64,000 nt of DNA from contig NZ_FPBA01000020.1 of NCBI RefSeq assembly GCF_900116515.1, forward strand, positions 1-64,000. The letters run 5' to 3'. A model generated the notes under the pieces. The model was not told the DNA's origin. It saw nothing but the letters and a program-made list of their open reading frames with translations, and did not search any database. This stretch comes from Geodermatophilus amargosae. GTDB lineage: Bacteria; Actinomycetota; Actinomycetes; Mycobacteriales; Geodermatophilaceae. The position numbers and the translations under genes are program-made. Below are positions 16,372 to 23,803 of this stretch, in pieces. Position 1 is the first letter of the stretch. Each line of letters opens with the position of its first letter.

Positions 16372-16880
16372 GGGACAGCCCGGAGTGAGGTCGGTGCTTG
16401 GGTGAGTCGGTCGAGGAGCAGGCGCAGGCTGATGTGCTCCCGGTCTACGAGCTCACGCAGGCTTTCCAAGCTCTCGCCGTCGGCCGCCTGGTGGAAGCGG
16501 TCGGCGGCCTCGTGGAAGCGGCAGCGGAGAACGTACTCGCGCAGCTCGTGGGCCCAGAATCCCCACGCGGCGGGGATTGGAGACCGCAGGTAGAGGTCGG
16601 CGACTCGCTCCTGGAGGTCGTGGACCTCGGCGGCTCCGGTGACGACGCCGGTGGAGCGGGCGCGCCCGAACACGGCGACCGGGTGAGGGGCCACTCCGTC
16701 GGCCACCAGGGTTCGCGCGACCTGCACAATCTGACGGAGGCGGTGGTCGGTGAGATCGGCGTCGTCGACGAGCGCGAGGGCCTGTTGGGCATCGCCCAGG
16801 TCGCTGGTCAGGACGGCGGCGACGAACAGTGTCTCGGGGCTGTCCAAGCCGGTAGAGTTGGGACTGGGTGCTGGTGACAC
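16368..16880 (-). CDS. DnaB N-terminal-domain-like protein
   Basis: 170 residues from a GTG at 16880 with GGGAG 5 nt upstream. PETLFVAAVLTSDLGDAQQA and DLTDHRLRQIVQVARTLVADG match the N-terminal helical domain of DnaB, which forms the collar of the helicase ring and binds primase. The ATPase half is missing here and is supplied by the next gene, coupled by GTGA. This is a two-gene version of a normally fused helicase. Confidence 0.72.
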   Translation of the reverse strand: MSPAPSPNSTGLDSPETLFVAAVLTSDLGDAQQALALVDDADLTDHRLRQIVQVARTLVADGVAPHPVAVFGRARSTGVVTGAAEVHDLQERVADLYLRSPIPAAWGFWAHELREYVLRCRFHEAADRFHQAADGESLESLRELVDREHISLRLLLDRLTQAPTSLRAVP

Positions 16881-16944
16881 CTGATCTCCCAGAAGTAGTA
16901 GTTGCGGCGTTCGTTCCGGATGGGGTCCGGGCCGGGCGCCGCTG

Positions 16945-17127
16945 CTATGCCGCCCCGTCACTGAGGTGCTTCGCTTCCCACGCCTCTACGTCGCTGAGGC
17001 GATACCTGACGTGCTTGCCGATCTTGAGACGCCGCGGCGCGGTGTTCTGGCTCTGCCAGCGATAGACAGTGGCCAGCGGGACGCCCACCCTCCGCGCGAA
17101 CTCTTCCGGGCTGAGGCGCTGCTCCAC
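16945..17127 (-). CDS. excisionase-like helix-turn-helix protein
   Basis: 60 residues from a GTG at 17127 with GGGAG upstream. LSPEEFARRVGVPLATVYRW is a winged-helix recognition unit, and PRRLKIGKHVRYRLSDVEAW is the wing and following helix of the AlpA/Xis-type family. It bends DNA at attachment sites, directs the integrase to excise, and may also regulate early genes. It is the first gene leftwards from the divergent control region, facing the repressor. Confidence 0.85.
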   Translation of the reverse strand: MEQRLSPEEFARRVGVPLATVYRWQSQNTAPRRLKIGKHVRYRLSDVEAWEAKHLSDGAA

Positions 17128-17138
17128 CTTGGCTCTCC

Positions 17139-17171
17139 CTAGTTTGGCGAGATGACGTACTAGTTTGGCGA
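17139..17171. promoter_or_regulatory. paired direct repeats between xis and repressor genes
   Basis: CTAGTTTGGCGA occurs at 17139-17150 and again at 17160-17171, 21 bp apart (two helix turns, same face). The repeats lie just upstream of the excisionase start. Partly similar TTGGC/GCCAA bits lie near the repressor start. They are likely operators for the XRE repressor. Confidence 0.65.
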
Positions 17172-17233
17172 TACTGCACCTCAGACTGCACCGCTGCTCG
17201 ACCTTTGTCAAACAAGGCGCTACGGTTGCCAAT

Positions 17234-17719
17234 ATGGAGAAGAGGACGGCGGGTCGGCGGAAGGTCGAGCCGGGGCCTACGGCGGGCCGCGTCGCGGCGA
17301 ACCTGCGCCGGCTGCGGGGAAGCCTCACCCTGGCGCAGCTGTCTGAGCGCCTGGCCGAGGTCGGGCGGCCGATCCTCCCCTCAGGGCTGAGCAAGATCGA
17401 GCAGGGGGCCCGGAGCGTCGACGTCGACGACCTGGTGGCACTTGCAGTGGTGCTGGGGGCGACCCCGAATGCGCTACTGCTACCGCCCTACGGCCAAGAG
17501 GACAGCAAGGTCGAGCTGACGGACTCCGTCGTGGTGAGCTGGCACCGGGCATGGGTGTGGGCCACCGGGGACGGGCCTCTCGACGGCCCCGCCCGGCTGT
17601 CGCAGCGGGTGCAGTGGTTCGAGATCAACAAGCCGCACAGGGTCGATGAACTGAGGCTGGACGACTTGATCGACGGCTCACACGAGACGTACCGGCAGGA
17701 ACACCCCGACCAGAGCTGA
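17234..17719 (+). CDS. XRE-family repressor
   Basis: 161 residues from the ATG at 17234; an earlier in-frame ATG at 17165 would run through the operator region. The HTH is AANLRRLRGSLTLAQLSERL with LPSGLSKIEQGARSVDVDDL (about residues 20-70), the Cro/CI-type fold. The C-terminal half (VVVSWHRAWVWATGDGPLDG...) has no self-cleavage Ser/Lys dyad that I can see. It faces the excisionase gene and is followed after 2 bp by the integrase, so repressor and integrase are made from one lysogenic transcript. Confidence 0.85.
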   Translation: MEKRTAGRRKVEPGPTAGRVAANLRRLRGSLTLAQLSERLAEVGRPILPSGLSKIEQGARSVDVDDLVALAVVLGATPNALLLPPYGQEDSKVELTDSVVVSWHRAWVWATGDGPLDGPARLSQRVQWFEINKPHRVDELRLDDLIDGSHETYRQEHPDQS

Positions 17720-17721
17720 CC

Positions 17722-18834
17722 GTGGGGTCGATCGAGCGCCACGTCCGCGGCGGGAAGGTCAGCTATCAGATTCGCTGGCGTGACCCGGCCGGGAAGCAGC
17801 GCAAGGCGTCGTTCCAGCGGAAGGTCGACGCCGAACGGCGCCTGACCGAGATCGAGTCCAGCAAGCACGCGGGCAGCTACGTTGACCCGCGCGCCGGGAG
17901 GACGTCCGTCGGCGAGTACGCGGCCACGTGGCTGGAGCGGCAGGTGCAGCTACGGCCGTCCACCCGGGACCGCTATCAGACGATCCTGCGGGTGCACGTC
18001 GTCCCCGCGTTCGGCGCGTTGCCGCTGTCCCGGGTGGAGCGGTCGGCGGTGGCCTCCTGGGTGGCGGAGATGGCCGCGTCGGGGCTGGCTGCGGCGACGG
18101 TGCGGCACGTGCACCGCGTGCTGGTGATGGTGCTGAACTCGGCGGTGGCTGACGGCCGGCTGACCCGCAACCCGGCGGCGGGTGTGCCGTTGCCGCGCGC
18201 CGCGGGGCGGGAGAAGCGGTTCTTGAGCCACCCGCAGGTGGCGGCGCTGGCCGCGGCCGCCGGTGAGGACGCCACGGTCGTGCGGGTGCTGGCGTACTGC
18301 GGCCTCCGGTTCGGGGAGCTGGCAGCGTTGCGGGTGCGGAACGTGGACCTGCGCCGGCGGCGGCTGACCGTGGCCGAGTCCGCGACCGAGGTGGCGGGCC
18401 GGATGGTGTTCGGCGCGCCGAAGTCAGGGGCGGCCCGGTCGGTGCCCTTCCCGCCGTCCCTGGCCGGTGAGCTGGAGGCGGCCTGCGCCGGCAAAGCACC
18501 GGAGGCCCTGGTGTTCACCGCGCGCGAGGGCGGGGTGCTGTGGCTCCGCAACTGGCGACGACGGGTGTTCGAGCCGGCCGCGGCGGCGGCGGGTCTGGAC
18601 GGGCTGACGCCCCACGGCCTGCGGCACACCGCCGCGTCGCTGGCGGTGGCCGCCGGAGCCAACGTCAAGCACGTGCAGCGGATGCTGGGGCACGCCAGCG
18701 CGGCGATGACCTTGGACGTGTACTCGGGCCTGTTCGACGACGACCTGGACGCGGTCGCCGACCGGCTGGGGGAGGCCGCGGAAGCGGCTGTGCCCCGTTC
18801 GTGCCCCGGAGACGACTCAGGCCGTTCCCCGTGA
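17722..18834 (+). CDS. tyrosine integrase of the prophage-like element
   Basis: 370 residues from a GTG 2 bp after the repressor stop. The order is: an arm-binding N-terminus (GKVSYQIRWRDPAGKQRKAS), a SAM-like core-binding domain (about residues 60-150), and a catalytic domain. The catalytic set is Arg in GLRFGELAALR, Lys in KSGAARSVP, HGLRHT (H-x-x-R), GHASAAMT and the nucleophile Tyr in DVYSGLF. The stop lies in the loop of a hairpin, and the att site starts 18 bp later, so the enzyme sits at its own attachment site. Two shorter relatives of its end lie at 364-490 and 8085-8450. Confidence 0.95.
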   Translation: MGSIERHVRGGKVSYQIRWRDPAGKQRKASFQRKVDAERRLTEIESSKHAGSYVDPRAGRTSVGEYAATWLERQVQLRPSTRDRYQTILRVHVVPAFGALPLSRVERSAVASWVAEMAASGLAAATVRHVHRVLVMVLNSAVADGRLTRNPAAGVPLPRAAGREKRFLSHPQVAALAAAAGEDATVVRVLAYCGLRFGELAALRVRNVDLRRRRLTVAESATEVAGRMVFGAPKSGAARSVPFPPSLAGELEAACAGKAPEALVFTAREGGVLWLRNWRRRVFEPAAAAAGLDGLTPHGLRHTAASLAVAAGANVKHVQRMLGHASAAMTLDVYSGLFDDDLDAVADRLGEAAEAAVPRSCPGDDSGRSP

Positions 18835-18846
18835 GGGAAACGGCCT
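18819..18846 (+). terminator. hairpin over the integrase stop
   Basis: AGGCCGTTCCCC, loop GTGA, then GGGAAACGGCCT. The integrase TGA is in the loop region. It is the counterpart of the hairpin at 498-525. Confidence 0.72.
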
Positions 18847-18851
18847 GGTCG

Positions 18852-18901
18852 AACGGGTGGAGCTGAGGGGACTCGAACCCCTGACCCCCACACTGCCAGT
18901 G
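18852..18901. repeat. att site copy 3 (intact tRNA side)
   Basis: Identical over 50 bp to 8507-8556. It covers the tRNA 3' end through the anticodon stem, the usual crossover zone for tRNA-directed integrases. The tRNA remains complete at this end. Confidence 0.88.
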
Positions 18902-18930
18902 TGGTGCGCTACCAGCTGCGCCACAGCCCC
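18858..18930 (-). tRNA. tRNA-Ala (GGC)
   Basis: Minus strand, 73 nt. The acceptor GGGGCTG pairs with CAGCTCC (one G-U). The D-arm is GCGC..GCGC. The anticodon stem CCACA/TGTGG encloses loop CTGGCAG with anticodon GGC. The T-arm is AGGGG TTCGAGT CCCCT, and the discriminator is A. CCA is not encoded (ACCC follows). Its 3' half is the attachment site for the integrative elements. Confidence 0.95.
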
Positions 18931-19024
18931 GTTCCCGGCCCGCCCGGATTCGCTCGGGCCGGGGAGAACCATACCCGTTCCTCCGTCCGGCCCCGTGGCG
19001 GGGGGTCGGTGCGCGCGTCGGGCC

Positions 19025-20014
19025 TCAGACCTCGACGCCGCGCGCGGCCAGCCACGGCACCGGGTCGACCTTCCGGCCCGACATGCCGCCCTGGTGGACC
19101 TCGAAGTGCAGGTGCGGCCCGGTCGACTGACCGCGGTTGCCCAGCAGCGCGATCGTCTCGCCGGCCTCCACGAACTGCCCGACCTCGACCAGGATCTCCT
19201 GCATGTGGCCGTAGACGGTGACGTCGCCGTTGTCGTGGAGGACGTAGACCGCCAGGCCGAAGCCGCTGGCGGCGCCGGCCCGCAGCACCACGCCGTCGGC
19301 CGCCGCGTACTCCGGCGTCCCGAGCGGGGCGGCCAGGTCGATGCCGTAGTGGAAGGTGCCCCAGCGCGAGCCGAAGCCGCTGGTGAAGCGCGCCCCGCTG
19401 ACCGGCAGCACGGCCTTGGGCCGGGCCGCCTCGGCCGCTGCCTCCGCCGCGGCGGCCTCGGCCGCCGCGCGCTCGGCGCGGCTGGCGGCCACCTCCTGCA
19501 GGCGGGCCTGCGCCTCGGCCTCGGTGATCGAGGCCATCGGCAGGAGCTCCTCGGATACGTCCTCGGTGGCCAGCTCCATCTGCACGCCCAGCTCGGAGGA
19601 CGGCTCGGCCCCCGCCTGCGTCGAGCCGGGGACGCCGAGGACGCCGGCGCCGATGGCCCCGGCCACGAGGGCGGCGAGGAGGAGGTGCGGGCGGCGGTCC
19701 CGCAGGCTGCGGCGGCGGACGGGGGCAGCCTCGACGACGGGCGCCGGGGCCTCGACGACGGGCGCCGGGGCCTCGACGACGGGTGCCGGGGCCTCGACCG
19801 GCGCGAGCTCGGGCAGGACCGTGGTGGCCAGGGACGCGACGACGTCGTCGCCGGCCGCGCGCGGGACGGGCAGGACCGGCGGGAAGCCGCGCAGCGCCGA
19901 CACGGGCCGGCCGGCGGGGCGCCGGTGCGCGCCGGTGCGGGGACCGGGCACCACCCCGCCGGGGTCGCTGGCGGGACGGGTCAGGAGACCCGCGGTCGTC
20001 CGGGAACTGGCCAA
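19025..20014 (-). CDS. M23-family peptidoglycan endopeptidase
   Basis: 329 residues from a TTG at 20014, the first plausible start in frame. After a basic, Pro-rich cytosolic part with three APAPVVE repeats there is one membrane anchor (LLLAALVAGAIGAGVLGVPG, about residues 108-127). An Ala/Glu-rich coiled coil follows (AEAQARLQEVAASRAERAAA), then the LytM domain: HYGIDLAAP (H-x3-D), YGHM, and HLHFEVH. Zinc ligands are complete, so it should cut peptide cross-links outside the membrane. It is divergent from the polyol operon, with 440 bp between. A pair of GGTCAC repeats upstream may bind MtrA. Confidence 0.88.
   Translation of the reverse strand: MASSRTTAGLLTRPASDPGGVVPGPRTGAHRRPAGRPVSALRGFPPVLPVPRAAGDDVVASLATTVLPELAPVEAPAPVVEAPAPVVEAPAPVVEAAPVRRRSLRDRRPHLLLAALVAGAIGAGVLGVPGSTQAGAEPSSELGVQMELATEDVSEELLPMASITEAEAQARLQEVAASRAERAAAEAAAAEAAAEAARPKAVLPVSGARFTSGFGSRWGTFHYGIDLAAPLGTPEYAAADGVVLRAGAASGFGLAVYVLHDNGDVTVYGHMQEILVEVGQFVEAGETIALLGNRGQSTGPHLHFEVHQGGMSGRKVDPVPWLAARGVEV
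19730..19792. repeat. 21-bp tandem repeat, 3 copies
   Basis: CTCGACGACGGGCGCCGGGGC three times, one base different in the third copy. It lies within the M23 gene and encodes the APAPVVE repeats of its cytosolic part; a copy-number-variable linker. Confidence 0.9.
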
Positions 20015-20457
20015 AGCACGTACCCCGCTCGTGGGAAGCGGCCCTGGCGGGCCCGATCAGGTTGTAACGATCCAAACACACCGTGACCCAGTCGTGACCG
20101 CGCGTGCGGCGTGTCCCCATCGGACACGCCGTGTGCTCCGTGTCACCAGGGGCGGATGGGTTTACCGACCCTCTCCGCGGACACATCAAGTGGTCCGGCG
20201 TGGAAGAGCTCGCGCCGTCCCGCACCGCCTCCGGGACCGACGCTCACCCGTCGACCCGGTGCCCACGTGAACGCACACGTCGGCAGCCGACATGCAGCAC
20301 ACGGGACCACGCCGACCCGTCGGGCCGCCCTCCGGGAGTCCCCGCAGGACCGGCGTGATCCCATGATCCTTCCCCGCGCGACCCGCGGCGCCCGCCCCCG
20401 GCGGTGCGACCGGCCGTGCGGTGGCACCGACCCTGGACAGGAAGGACCGATGCCTCG
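20015..20457. promoter_or_regulatory. divergent control region; GGTCAC direct repeat
   Basis: 440 bp between the M23 gene and the polyol operon. On the minus strand GGTCAC, 5 bp, GGTCAC (20083-20099) is a direct repeat with an 11-bp period, like the sites of the MtrA response regulator that controls cell-wall hydrolases in actinobacteria. GTTACA lies next to it. No open frame with a binding site and no recognised riboswitch. Confidence 0.4.
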
Positions 20458-21903
20458 ATGGCACAGCTCGAGCGTTTCGCGCGGCGACTCCGGCGGACCG
20501 TCGTGCCCGCACAGCCGGCGGCCGAGCCCGTCGCGCGTGTCCGGCCGCTGACCAGCGCGACGCTCGAGCAGCACGGGACCCGGCTGACCGTCCCCACCTA
20601 CGACCGCGCGGCCCTGACCCCCGCCGTCGTCCACCTGAGCGTCGGCGGCTTCTCCCGCGCCCACCAGCTCATCTACTTCGACGAGGTCGCGCAGCGGCGG
20701 ATCTCCAGCGGGTGGGGCGTGGTCGGCGTCGGCCTGCGGGCCCGGACGCTGCAGGAGGCCCTCGCACCGCAGGACAACCTCTACACCGTCGTCGAGCGCA
20801 GCCCCGACGGCGAGCGCGCCCGCGTCGTGGGCGTCCTGACCGACTACCTGTTCGCCCCTGACGCCCCCGGCGCCGTCCTCGACCGGCTCGCCCACCCCGC
20901 TGCCGCGCGCACCGTCTTCGGGTTCCTGGTCGAGGCGCTCGACCGCCGCCGGCGGGCCGGAACGGCCCCGTTCACCGTCGTGTCCTGCGACAACCTGCAC
21001 CGCAACGGCGACGCCACCCGCGCCGCCGTCGTCGGGTTCGCGGCCCTGCGCGACGAGGTCCTCGCCCGGTGGATCGCCGACCGGGTCGCCTTCCCGAGCA
21101 GCATGGTCGACCGGATCACCCCGCAGACGACGCCCGAGGAGCGGGCCGCGGTCGCCCGGCGGCACCGCGTCGACGACCGCTGGCCGGTGATCACCGAGCC
21201 GTTCTCGCAGTGGGTCATCGAGGACACCTTCTGCAACGGCCGCCCCCCGCTGGACCAGGTCGGCGTCCGCTTCGTCCGGGACGTCACCGCCCACGAGCTG
21301 ATGAAGACCCGGCTGCTCAACGCCAGCCACTCGGCGCTGGGCTACCTGGGCACGCTCGCCGGCCACGAGCGCATCGACGTCCTCATGGGCGACCCGCTGT
21401 TCGCCGCCTACGTCACGCGGCTGATGGACGACGAGGTGACCCCGCTCATCCCCGTCCCGGAGGGCATCGACCTCGCCGAGTACAAGGCCACGCTCCTGCA
21501 GCGCTTCGCCAACCCGGCCATCGCCGACCGGCTGTCCCGGCTGTGCCGCCGCGGGTCGACCAAGCTGCCGCACCACCTGCTCCCCTCGCTGCGCCAGGCG
21601 CTGGCCGAGGGGCGCCCGCACGCGCTGCTGACGCTCGCGCTGGCCGGCTGGGTGCGGTACCTGCAGCGGGTCGACGACGACGGCCGGCCGCTGCCGGTCG
21701 AGGACGACCGCGGCCCGCACCTGCAGGCCCTGGCCCTCGCCGGCGGCACCGACCCGCGGCCGCTGCTGGCCGAGGAGTCGGTGTTCGGCGACCTCGGGTC
21801 GGTCCCCGGCTTCGCCGACGAGCTCGCCGGCGTCCTGCGCCGCCTGGAGCGCGACGGCGTGCGCGCGACCGTCGCCGCCGCGACCCGTGCGAGCGCCCGG
21901 TGA
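20458..21903 (+). CDS. mannitol dehydrogenase-family (polyol) dehydrogenase
   Basis: 481 residues from ATG 20458; AGGAAGGA lies about 10 nt upstream. This is the long-chain polyol dehydrogenase family: VHLSVGGFSRAHQLIYFDEV at the NAD site, VVSCDNL, SSMVDRITP, EPFSQWVIED, and the catalytic lysine block MKTRLLNASHSALGYLG. These enzymes interconvert a ketose (or its phosphate) and a polyol. The stop overlaps the next start (GTGA). In an operon with a nucleotidyltransferase and a TagF-like polymerase, its polyol product (mannitol- or arabitol-phosphate) is probably destined for a cell-wall polymer rather than catabolism. Confidence 0.88.
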   Translation: MAQLERFARRLRRTVVPAQPAAEPVARVRPLTSATLEQHGTRLTVPTYDRAALTPAVVHLSVGGFSRAHQLIYFDEVAQRRISSGWGVVGVGLRARTLQEALAPQDNLYTVVERSPDGERARVVGVLTDYLFAPDAPGAVLDRLAHPAAARTVFGFLVEALDRRRRAGTAPFTVVSCDNLHRNGDATRAAVVGFAALRDEVLARWIADRVAFPSSMVDRITPQTTPEERAAVARRHRVDDRWPVITEPFSQWVIEDTFCNGRPPLDQVGVRFVRDVTAHELMKTRLLNASHSALGYLGTLAGHERIDVLMGDPLFAAYVTRLMDDEVTPLIPVPEGIDLAEYKATLLQRFANPAIADRLSRLCRRGSTKLPHHLLPSLRQALAEGRPHALLTLALAGWVRYLQRVDDDGRPLPVEDDRGPHLQALALAGGTDPRPLLAEESVFGDLGSVPGFADELAGVLRRLERDGVRATVAAATRASAR

Positions 21904-22679
21904 CCGCCTCCCCCACCAGCGGCACGGCCGCCACCCTGCCGCGCGACGTCGTCGCCGGCCTCACGCACCTGCTCTGCGACGCCGACGGCAACCTCTTCCC
22001 CTCCGAGGAGCCGGCCTTCGTCGCGTCGGCCGAGGTGACCAACCGCTTCCTCGCCGAGCTCGGCGACCCCCGCCGGTACACCCCGGAGGAGCTGCGCCTG
22101 GCCACCACCGGCATGAACTTCCGGACGACGTCGACGCGGCTGGCCGCCGAGGCCGGCCGGCCCGAGGTCGACGTCGAGCCGTGGGTGGCCGAGGAGAAGC
22201 GCGCGGTGACCGCGTACCTCGGCGCGCACCTGCGCCCGCACGAGCCGACGACCGCCGCCCTGACCGCGCTCGCCACGCCGCTGCGGCTGGCCGCGGTCAG
22301 CTCCAGCGCGCTGGCGCGGCTGGCGGCCTGCTTCACCGCCACCGGCCTCGACGGGCTGATCCCCGCGGACCAGCGGTTCAGCGCCGAGGACTCCCTGCCG
22401 GTGCCCACCAGCAAGCCCGACCCGGCGGTCTACCTGTACGCCTGCGAGCAGCTGGGCATCGCCCCGGCGGCGGGCCTGGCCGTGGAGGACTCCGTCCCCG
22501 GAGCGCTCTCCGCGGTCCGCGCCGGGTGTCCCACCGTGGGCAACCTGCTGTTCGTCCAGCCGGCCGAGCGCACCGACCGGGAGGCCGCGCTGCGCGAGGC
22601 CGGGGTAGTCACAGTCGTCTCGTCCTGGCAGGAGCTCGCCGACCTGCTCCTGCCCGTCCTGACCGGAGGTGACCGATGA
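21900..22679 (+). CDS. HAD-family phosphatase
   Basis: 259 residues from a GTG overlapping the previous stop. Motif I is LLCDADGNLFP (nucleophile Asp and the acid Asp), motif II is VSSSAL, motif III is the Lys in SKPDP, and motif IV is VEDSVPGA. A helical cap (residues 45-110) makes it a C1-capped, beta-phosphoglucomutase-like enzyme. It probably removes phosphate from a sugar or polyol phosphate in the same pathway. The stop overlaps the next start by four bases (ATGA). Confidence 0.85.
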   Translation: MTASPTSGTAATLPRDVVAGLTHLLCDADGNLFPSEEPAFVASAEVTNRFLAELGDPRRYTPEELRLATTGMNFRTTSTRLAAEAGRPEVDVEPWVAEEKRAVTAYLGAHLRPHEPTTAALTALATPLRLAAVSSSALARLAACFTATGLDGLIPADQRFSAEDSLPVPTSKPDPAVYLYACEQLGIAPAAGLAVEDSVPGALSAVRAGCPTVGNLLFVQPAERTDREAALREAGVVTVVSSWQELADLLLPVLTGGDR

Positions 22680-23803
22680 GGATCGTCTACACCAGCTTCC
22701 GCGGCCTGTTCTCCGACAGCCCGCGTGCCGTCTACGAGGCGCTCGCCGCACGCGGCGACGACGTCACGCACACCTGGCTGACCGCGCCGGTCGCCGAGGA
22801 CGCCTTCCCGGCGGAGGTCGAGACGATCCCGTTCGGCGGCTCGGAGAGCATCGCCGCGCTCGAGGCCGCCGACGTCGTCGTCTCCAACGACCACGTGCCG
22901 TTGGACTGGGAGAAGCGCCCCGGCGCCTTCTACCTGCAGACCTGGCACGGCACCCCGCTCAAGCGCATCCACAACGACGTCCTGTGGGCCCCGGAGGGCC
23001 GGCTGGCCTACCTCGAGCACGACATCGCCCGCTGGGACGCGATGCTCTCGCCCAACCCGTACAGCACCGCCCGGTTCCGCCAGGCGTTCGGCTACCGCGG
23101 CCCGGTCCACGAGACCGGCTACCCCCGCAACGACCTGCTCTCCAGCCCGGAGCGCGACACGGTGCGGGCGCGGGTCCGCGCGGGGCTCGGCATCGACGAG
23201 GGCACCCGGGTGGTCCTGTACACGCCGACCTGGCGCGACGACCTGGTGTTCGAGGGCACCGGGGAGCGGGACTTCGACTTCCCCGTGGACCTCGCGGACT
23301 TCACCGACCGGCTCGGCAAGGACCACGTGCTGCTCCTGCGGCTGCACAACATGGTCTCCGACCGGCTCGAGTGGGTCGAGGGGATGCCGGTGCGCGACGT
23401 CTCGTCGTACCCGGACATCCGCGACCTCTACCTGGCCGCCGACCTGCTGGTCACCGACTACTCCTCAACGATGTTCGACTTCGCGATCACCGGGAAGCCG
23501 ATCCTCCTGTTCACCTACGACCTCGACGAGTACCGCGACCGGCTGCGCGGCTTCTACGTCGACATCGGGGAGCTCGCGCCCGGCCCGCTGCTGTCGACCA
23601 GCCGCGAGCTCGTCGACGCGGTGGCCGACCTCGACACCGTCGCCGCCGCGCACGCCGACCGGTACCGGGCGTTCCAGGAGACCTACACCGCGCTCGAGGA
23701 CGGGCACGCCACCGACCGCGTCCTCGACCTGTTCTTCCCGCCCGGCGGCCCCGCCGGCGCGGACCCGACGACCCGAGAGGGGGACGACAGTGCGCATCGT
23801 TGA
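22676..23803 (+). CDS. CDP-glycerol glycerophosphotransferase-like (TagB/TagF) enzyme
   Basis: 375 residues, a GT-B fold member of the teichoic-acid polymerase family. QTWHGTPLKRI near residues 90-100 holds the catalytic His-Gly-Thr motif. VLYTPTWRDD and LLVTDYSSTMFDF are the conserved donor-site blocks. Such enzymes transfer polyol-phosphate from a CDP-polyol to a growing wall polymer at the inner membrane face. It is shorter than Bacillus TagF and lacks the long N-terminal membrane domain, so it may be a primase-type or soluble polymerase. It overlaps both neighbours, hence tight stoichiometry. Confidence 0.88.
   Translation: MRIVYTSFRGLFSDSPRAVYEALAARGDDVTHTWLTAPVAEDAFPAEVETIPFGGSESIAALEAADVVVSNDHVPLDWEKRPGAFYLQTWHGTPLKRIHNDVLWAPEGRLAYLEHDIARWDAMLSPNPYSTARFRQAFGYRGPVHETGYPRNDLLSSPERDTVRARVRAGLGIDEGTRVVLYTPTWRDDLVFEGTGERDFDFPVDLADFTDRLGKDHVLLLRLHNMVSDRLEWVEGMPVRDVSSYPDIRDLYLAADLLVTDYSSTMFDFAITGKPILLFTYDLDEYRDRLRGFYVDIGELAPGPLLSTSRELVDAVADLDTVAAAHADRYRAFQETYTALEDGHATDRVLDLFFPPGGPAGADPTTREGDDSAHR

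Noticed and set aside
20015-20457. A c-di-AMP (ydaO-type) riboswitch before the M23 peptidase
   Set aside because: Such riboswitches occur before wall-hydrolase genes in actinobacteria, but I could not find the conserved ydaO blocks on the minus strand.
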